Made by a program: the position numbers and the translations under genes. The notes below the pieces were generated by a model, which saw only the letters and a program-made list of their open reading frames with translations, made no database searches and had not been told where the DNA came from. From Sulfurimonas sp. (lineage in GTDB: Bacteria > Campylobacterota > Campylobacteria > Campylobacterales > Sulfurimonadaceae), in contig JAQTZE010000001.1 of NCBI GenBank assembly GCA_028687935.1, forward strand, positions 248,001 to 312,000: a DNA stretch of 64,000 nt, read 5' to 3'. Below are positions 59,616-64,000 of the stretch, in pieces (the stretch's first letter is position 1; each line of letters begins with the position of its first letter).

Positions 59616-62600
59616 CTATTCTTCTTGTACCACACTTGCGTTTTGATCCTCATCCCCACCTAAAAGATGTTGCGGTAAAAAGAGTGTTCTTTTTATAATA
59701 TTTAAAGGGGTCATAATGATCTCAGAAGGCAGTAGTGAATCAACATCAGGATCACTTAGTTCTCCTGTAACATTGAGAGAAGTAGAGACAGAGCCTTTGT
59801 CAAAGAGTAAATAACCCACGATAGGTATTTTTGAAGCACTGCTTCCCAAGTCTGTTTTGAGATTGAGCTTCAAATCTATGCTGTTGTTTTTGATACTTGC
59901 GACACCTCTTCCAAATATATCAACTTCCTCAGAATCAAGATATATATCACTAACATGAAAAACATCATCATTAAACTTAAATGCCATATATGCAGTTTTA
60001 GCAAAAAGCCCGTTTATACTATATGAAGGTATAGAAAACGTGACAAGAGAGGGGATAGTGTTGATAAACGCTAATACGTTGTTGAGTACTCTGTATTCGC
60101 GGATCGTTGTATCTTTAATATAAAAGATACCATCATACTCCTTGAGTGATCCGTTAAGAGAAAAATCAAGAGATCCGCCTTTAAACTTTGAAAGTGCGAA
60201 GAGATTTTCCATAAAAACACTTCCAAAACCATGCCCATAAAGATGAAAAGTCTCATCACTTAGCCGAAAGCCTGCGTTTCCTTTTTCATGCGTCAATTGT
60301 GCAGTCGTGATATTATGAAGATATTGTAGATCGATTACGTCTGAGACTATACGTCTATTTTCACTAATATAAAGATAGCTATTTGTTGCGTTTAAAACAA
60401 GATTGATACTGTTATTTGTATCTTTTGTATCCTCAGTAGAGTCATTGTTATCCATAAGTTCAACAAGAGCATTGACGTTGATTCCAGAATCTTTTACTTT
60501 TACTTTTATACGGTTACCTAAAAACACATCGACATTTTTATTGATATTGAGCTGCGTTTTTTGACTCTTGACATCGTATACTCCTGAGAGAAAATACTCT
60601 TGTGTCGGAATATCATCACGAAGTAAAACTGCGTATGGCTGAGTGATATTGGCATCAAAGAAGAGTGAATCGCTACTGAATTCTTTGCTGAGAGTTGCGT
60701 TTGCGTTTATTATCTTATATTTTTTCAAAAAAGGTGAATATTGTTTGAGATTTTCTATAGAGTCTATTTGCAACACCCACTTTTCATCGCTTAAAGCAAA
60801 AGTACTTTGCAACTCTTTTGAATCTACTTGTAAATTATTGTTATCATCAATATTCAGTGAGAATTGGAATGTCTCATCGAGTTGCAAGAACTCTTGCATC
60901 TTTGGATTCATTACATGTATATTATCCATCAAGATATTGGAGAGAGAGTTATTAAAACGGTATTGCCCATGAAGCTTGAACTCGAGTATATCATCGAGTA
61001 CAATCGAAGCACTTTTTACGTTTGCTTGATCTGCATCGAGTTCAATATCAAAGTTGTTGAGTGTTACATCCTTATTTTTTATTGCCAGTAAGATCTGATC
61101 ATTTGAAATAAGTTGCGTTTTTGTGCTATATTTTAGTTGCAACTGCGCGCTTGATTGTGCCAGTTTTACATCTTTATAGGAGAGAGAAAGCAGGTCGATT
61201 TTGAGGTCTGCGTTTGCGTTGTTGATATCCAATAAACCAGAGAGATACAAAGATGCCGTATTTTTGAAAACGACCTGTGTTGTAGGAAGATTTGCTTGCA
61301 TCTTTGCTAGGTCAAAGGGAAGATGGATAGCATCAATTGCAATATTTTGTTGCTCTTGTCTCCAAGTTGATTTGCTAATATCAATAAAGTCAGCATCGGG
61401 CGCTATATTGTATTTGATGTTCAGAGGCTTTTTTTGATTTAGAGCAAGACTTAAATCATCAAACGCAATTTGAGTGAAGTCCATATTGATAACGCCTTCG
61501 CTGCGTTTGGCATCGTACTCCATAGTTACATTTGCTTTTGCAATATTTTTATAACGCGCACGCATATTTTTTATCTCAACATCATAATTATTTAATTTTA
61601 CATAGGCATCATCAACATCAATATTTAAGCCAAGATAATCAAATGTTGATCCTTTGGTATAAAAATCCCCAACTGCGTTTACATCTATAGTTCTTAGATT
61701 GACATCAATTTGAAGATTTGTAGATACTACACCGCTTGTTTGCATCAAAGGAAGTTTGATTTTATAGGTATCTAAAATCTTGAGCATATCACTATTTAAA
61801 ACTCCATTGAAAATCAAAGAGAGTGAAAGAAGTTCAGCTTTTTGCGTAAAATCTATCTTCAAACGACTTTGAGCTAAATCCTGACCGCAAGAGCGCGGAC
61901 TTTGAGGAATAATATATAAAACACCTTCTTTGAACTCTAATACTGTTCTTTGCGAATGCACTGCTTCAAGCGCTGGATGGTAAGTATAATCAAGTTTTTC
62001 CAGAGTTGCGTTTGCATAGATGTTCTTATAAGCATCATCGAGTCGATCATATTCTAACCATCCATATGCTTCATTGAGATACGCTCCCTGCATCTTAATA
62101 GCTTCATATACCCAATAATGAACTTCAGGCGGCATTTGTAAGAGATCAATCGTGTGTGCTGTATTTTTGATCATCTGATCTGAGGTGATTGCATAAAAGA
62201 GTTTTTCATCGGTTGCGTTTATAAAAACTTTTGCGTCAATATCATTATTGACATTTATATTTAAAGCTGCGTTTATATCTATTGTATCAAGATCAAGAGT
62301 GAGTGTTGCATTGAGATCAATCTTTCTATATATATCCTGAAACTTTTCAATATCAATATGAAATGCATTTGCTTCAAAATAAAACGAGCTCTCAACTACA
62401 AACCCTGAAGAGAGAAGCTTGAAAATACCCTTTTCATTGTCTGTGTAACTAAATGAGCCACTAACATCATCAATCGTGACCTTACTAATAGTGATATTTT
62501 CAAACGCATTATTTAAAAGAGGAAGTTTTGAAAAATAGTTGTGAATTTTTTTATAATCAGGCGCTTCTAAGCTCTCCTTATCTCTTTGAATCACCAGTTC

Positions 62601-62801
62601 TTTGAGGGAAAGGTCAAGTTTTTCATTCCATTTTATGTATAATTGTTTCACCGTTACATTTGGAATAGAGATCTCTTCTATATAAAACCCGTTTTGTAAA
62701 ATAATAAACAAAGATAAAAGCACAAAAAAAATGAAAGATACAAAACTAATAAGTATGAAGTATGTTTTTGAAATGGTTTTGATAATTATTTTGTCAGTCA
62801 T
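59616..62801 (-). CDS. Giant AsmA-like / DUF3971 membrane protein
   Basis: 1061 residues. One N-terminal membrane helix (~15-37, FILISFVSFIFFVLLSLFII) is followed by a very long, beta-rich, repetitive region with many Asn/Asp/Ile strands (for example VTLDLDTIDINAALNINVNN) and an AsmA/YhdP-like C-terminal domain (IPIVGYLLFDKGSVSTSLNVTG, split motif LNVTGELSDPDVDSLLP). Such proteins bridge inner and outer membrane and are implicated in phospholipid transport. Its start overlaps the divergent mltG by 71 bases. Many AAACGCA words fall in it, all as CTGCGTTT/TTGCGTTT on the plus strand except three. Confidence 0.78.
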   Translation of the reverse strand: MTDKIIIKTISKTYFILISFVSFIFFVLLSLFIILQNGFYIEEISIPNVTVKQLYIKWNEKLDLSLKELVIQRDKESLEAPDYKKIHNYFSKLPLLNNAFENITISKVTIDDVSGSFSYTDNEKGIFKLLSSGFVVESSFYFEANAFHIDIEKFQDIYRKIDLNATLTLDLDTIDINAALNINVNNDIDAKVFINATDEKLFYAITSDQMIKNTAHTIDLLQMPPEVHYWVYEAIKMQGAYLNEAYGWLEYDRLDDAYKNIYANATLEKLDYTYHPALEAVHSQRTVLEFKEGVLYIIPQSPRSCGQDLAQSRLKIDFTQKAELLSLSLIFNGVLNSDMLKILDTYKIKLPLMQTSGVVSTNLQIDVNLRTIDVNAVGDFYTKGSTFDYLGLNIDVDDAYVKLNNYDVEIKNMRARYKNIAKANVTMEYDAKRSEGVINMDFTQIAFDDLSLALNQKKPLNIKYNIAPDADFIDISKSTWRQEQQNIAIDAIHLPFDLAKMQANLPTTQVVFKNTASLYLSGLLDINNANADLKIDLLSLSYKDVKLAQSSAQLQLKYSTKTQLISNDQILLAIKNKDVTLNNFDIELDADQANVKSASIVLDDILEFKLHGQYRFNNSLSNILMDNIHVMNPKMQEFLQLDETFQFSLNIDDNNNLQVDSKELQSTFALSDEKWVLQIDSIENLKQYSPFLKKYKIINANATLSKEFSSDSLFFDANITQPYAVLLRDDIPTQEYFLSGVYDVKSQKTQLNINKNVDVFLGNRIKVKVKDSGINVNALVELMDNNDSTEDTKDTNNSINLVLNATNSYLYISENRRIVSDVIDLQYLHNITTAQLTHEKGNAGFRLSDETFHLYGHGFGSVFMENLFALSKFKGGSLDFSLNGSLKEYDGIFYIKDTTIREYRVLNNVLAFINTIPSLVTFSIPSYSINGLFAKTAYMAFKFNDDVFHVSDIYLDSEEVDIFGRGVASIKNNSIDLKLNLKTDLGSSASKIPIVGYLLFDKGSVSTSLNVTGELSDPDVDSLLPSEIIMTPLNIIKRTLFLPQHLLGGDEDQNASVVQEE

Positions 62802-63675
62802 GTACTACCTAAATATGCCCATAGAAAGTAAAAAAGTTATTAATATTCCACAAGGCTCGATTAATCAGATTATAGCACATTTGCAAGAGAATAACTTCAA
62901 TGTTACCAAGCTTGATTCCTACTTGTTAAGAGTCATCGGCTCTCCGCAAAGCGGATGGATTGATATAGCTGTTACTAAAAGTACAAGAGCAGACTTTCTT
63001 TACAAAATGACTACAGCAAAAGCGGCTCTTGTGGATATCACTTTGATTCCAGGAGAGACGACATATATATTTTTAGATGATCTTACCCTCTCTTTAGAGC
63101 TTGATAGAGCAAAGCTAGAACAGGAGTATGACCTTCAGTCGGATGTTGCAGAAGGAGCTTTTGTTCCAAATACCTATAAGTTACCAAAAGGTATCACTGA
63201 GAAAGAACTCATGAGAATTTTACTTGAGAATTCTGCAAAACAGATGCAAGCCTTGTCAATGAAGATTTTTGGCACATACAGTAAAACAAAATGGTTTCAA
63301 TATGTAGCAATCGCCTCTGTAATACAAAAAGAGTCTGCGAATATCGAGGAAATGCCGCTTGTAAGTTCCGTTATTTATAACAGAATCAAAAAAGGAATGA
63401 AGTTACAGATGGATGGAACTCTCAATTATGGAAAGTTTTCACACATTAAAATCACTCCAAAACGTATTAAAGAAGATAACTCCATCTACAATACATATAA
63501 ATATAGTGGCGTCCCTAGCGCTCCTGTCTGCAATGTAAGCTTTGATGCAATTCGCGCAGCTGTTTTCCCAGCCAAAACAGATTATCTCTATTTTATGAAA
63601 TCTAAAAATGGTACACACGATTTTTCGTGTAACTATTCTACACATTTAGTCAATATAAAGCGTGCTACAAAATGA
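62731..63675 (+). CDS. mltG: Endolytic murein transglycosylase MltG
   Basis: 314 residues. N-terminal membrane helix (~12-28), then a LysM-like small domain and the YceG catalytic domain: TLIPGETTYIFLDDL, EGAFVPNTYKLPKG, IASVIQKESANIEEMPLVSSVIYNR (in parts; the catalytic Glu is in QKES) and NTYKYSGVPSAPVCNVSFDAI. It cuts nascent peptidoglycan at the inner membrane. ATG codons at 62731, 62755, 62773 and 62800 are all possible; none has a strong Shine-Dalgarno. With the first, it overlaps the divergent AsmA gene. Confidence 0.9.
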   Translation: MKDTKLISMKYVFEMVLIIILSVMYYLNMPIESKKVINIPQGSINQIIAHLQENNFNVTKLDSYLLRVIGSPQSGWIDIAVTKSTRADFLYKMTTAKAALVDITLIPGETTYIFLDDLTLSLELDRAKLEQEYDLQSDVAEGAFVPNTYKLPKGITEKELMRILLENSAKQMQALSMKIFGTYSKTKWFQYVAIASVIQKESANIEEMPLVSSVIYNRIKKGMKLQMDGTLNYGKFSHIKITPKRIKEDNSIYNTYKYSGVPSAPVCNVSFDAIRAAVFPAKTDYLYFMKSKNGTHDFSCNYSTHLVNIKRATK

Positions 63676-63737
63676 AACACTTTAGCAATATAAGTGGATG
63701 TTTGTAAAAGCTTTACCAATATTTCCCATCTTAGTGT

Positions 63738-63743
63738 TATGAT
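63738..63743 (+). promoter_or_regulatory. Possible extended -10 element for icd
   Basis: AGTGTTATGATTTAT: TGT then TATGAT, an extended -10. Transcription would start near 63750, just before the hairpin at 63755. Confidence 0.4.
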
Positions 63744-63754
63744 TTATCTCGTAA

Positions 63755-63787
63755 GTTTCCTAGTAGGTTTTATAACCACTAGGAAAC
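63755..63787 (+). repeat. Strong hairpin in the icd leader
   Basis: GTTTCCTAGT pairs with ACTAGGAAAC, with an inner GGTT/AACC and TTAT loop; one bulged A. 14 pairs. No U-run follows. It would form the 5' end of the icd mRNA or an operator downstream of the promoter. Confidence 0.75.
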
Positions 63788-63803
63788 AAAAAAATCAAGA
63801 TGA

Positions 63804-64000
<197 letters not shown>

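Larger units (their letters stand above)
1075..62276. repeat. Highly iterated octamer AAACGCAG / CTGCGTTT
   Basis: Scattered 8-bp word, about 36 copies as AAACGCAG and 31 as CTGCGTTT by my hand count. Examples: + at 1075, 4527, 7834, 11463, 12270, 12483, 13298, 16835, 19346, 19813, 21022, 21073, 22095, 23376, 24430, 24627, 24859, 24942, 25012, 25053, 25189, 34879, 35293, 47800, 52909, 52945; - at 7551, 9380, 15232, 20222, 20344, 20489, 20528, 20630, 20714, 25241, 40389, 44587, 48273, 55957, 61208, 62269. AAACGCAA/TTGCGTTT adds ~40 more. Expected for a random 37% GC sequence is 1-2 copies of the octamer. Confidence 0.85.

Noticed and set aside
212..62512. AAACGCAG as an FtsK orienting (KOPS) sequence
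   Set aside because: KOPS are strongly strand-skewed in a replichore; here ~36 and ~31 copies lie on the two strands. Not excluded genome-wide but not supported here.

Overview
The window looks like chromosomal DNA of a Campylobacterota (Epsilonproteobacteria) species, most probably a Sulfurimonas-like marine chemolithotroph. Base composition is AT-rich and genes are tightly packed with frequent ATGA/TTGA overlaps. One gene order, flgA-ubiX-coaD-tmk-hisS-(glutamate synthase-like)-speA-cysE-aspC, is close to the order I remember from Campylobacter jejuni. Other pointers are monomeric isocitrate dehydrogenase, AcnB, a FliO with a large N-terminal domain, a CheX-type protein next to fliN, and a Mn-dependent pyrophosphatase. 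I see no insertion sequence, prophage, integrase, CRISPR array or toxin-antitoxin pair; this is core genome.

Layout. 1-1720: end of gltB and gltD (ammonia assimilation). 1861-7208: one long operon, accD-thiE-rlmH-dksA-membrane protein-dus-nuclease-like protein. 7227-8939 (minus): cheX-fliN-fliO flagellar switch/export genes. 9070-15773: TauE/SafE permease, uvrA, a divergent ADP-ribosylglycohydrolase, a glycine-zipper lipoprotein, ppaC and a small hypothetical. 15786-17944 (minus): PH-domain membrane protein and acyl-CoA ligase. 18033-20771: YgiQ radical SAM protein convergent with a methyltransferase. 21002-25390: S4 protein-trpD-tsaE-lptB-rpoN-TIGR02757 operon. 25414-29690: zinc block znuA-znuB-znuC plus a DUF1007/NicO transporter (minus), divergent from a Fur-family regulator. 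29802-37995: CoA-binding protein, ilvA, WD40-like and TPR proteins, ilvB-ilvH, lpxD, a small protein. 38004-47198 (minus): the aspC...flgA operon. 47308-47391: tRNA-Leu(CAA). 47513-52360: flgL, ftsK and a DUF3820-like protein. 52484-64000: acnB, lolA, secA, a LolC/E-type permease, a giant AsmA-like protein, mltG and the start of icd.

How the genes work together. Flagellar genes (fliO, fliN, cheX, flgA, flgL) accompany rpoN itself. A textbook -24/-12 sigma-54 promoter lies in front of flgL, a second, intergenic one points toward the methyltransferase gene, and a weaker one precedes ftsK. Envelope biogenesis is well represented (lptB, lpxD, lolA, LolC/E-type permease, secA, AsmA-like, mltG). 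Branched-chain amino acid synthesis (ilvA, ilvBH) and TCA-cycle enzymes (acnB, icd) complete the metabolic set.

The main unexplained signal is at DNA level: the octamer AAACGCAG (reverse CTGCGTTT) occurs about 67 times by my hand count, against roughly 1-2 expected from base composition. It occurs in all reading frames and both orientations and even fills the spacer between convergent genes. It is very dense at 19.3-25.3 kb (about 26 copies in 6 kb). This looks like a highly iterated genomic signal (uptake sequence, recombination hotspot or other protein-recognition word) that I do not recognise from any described system.
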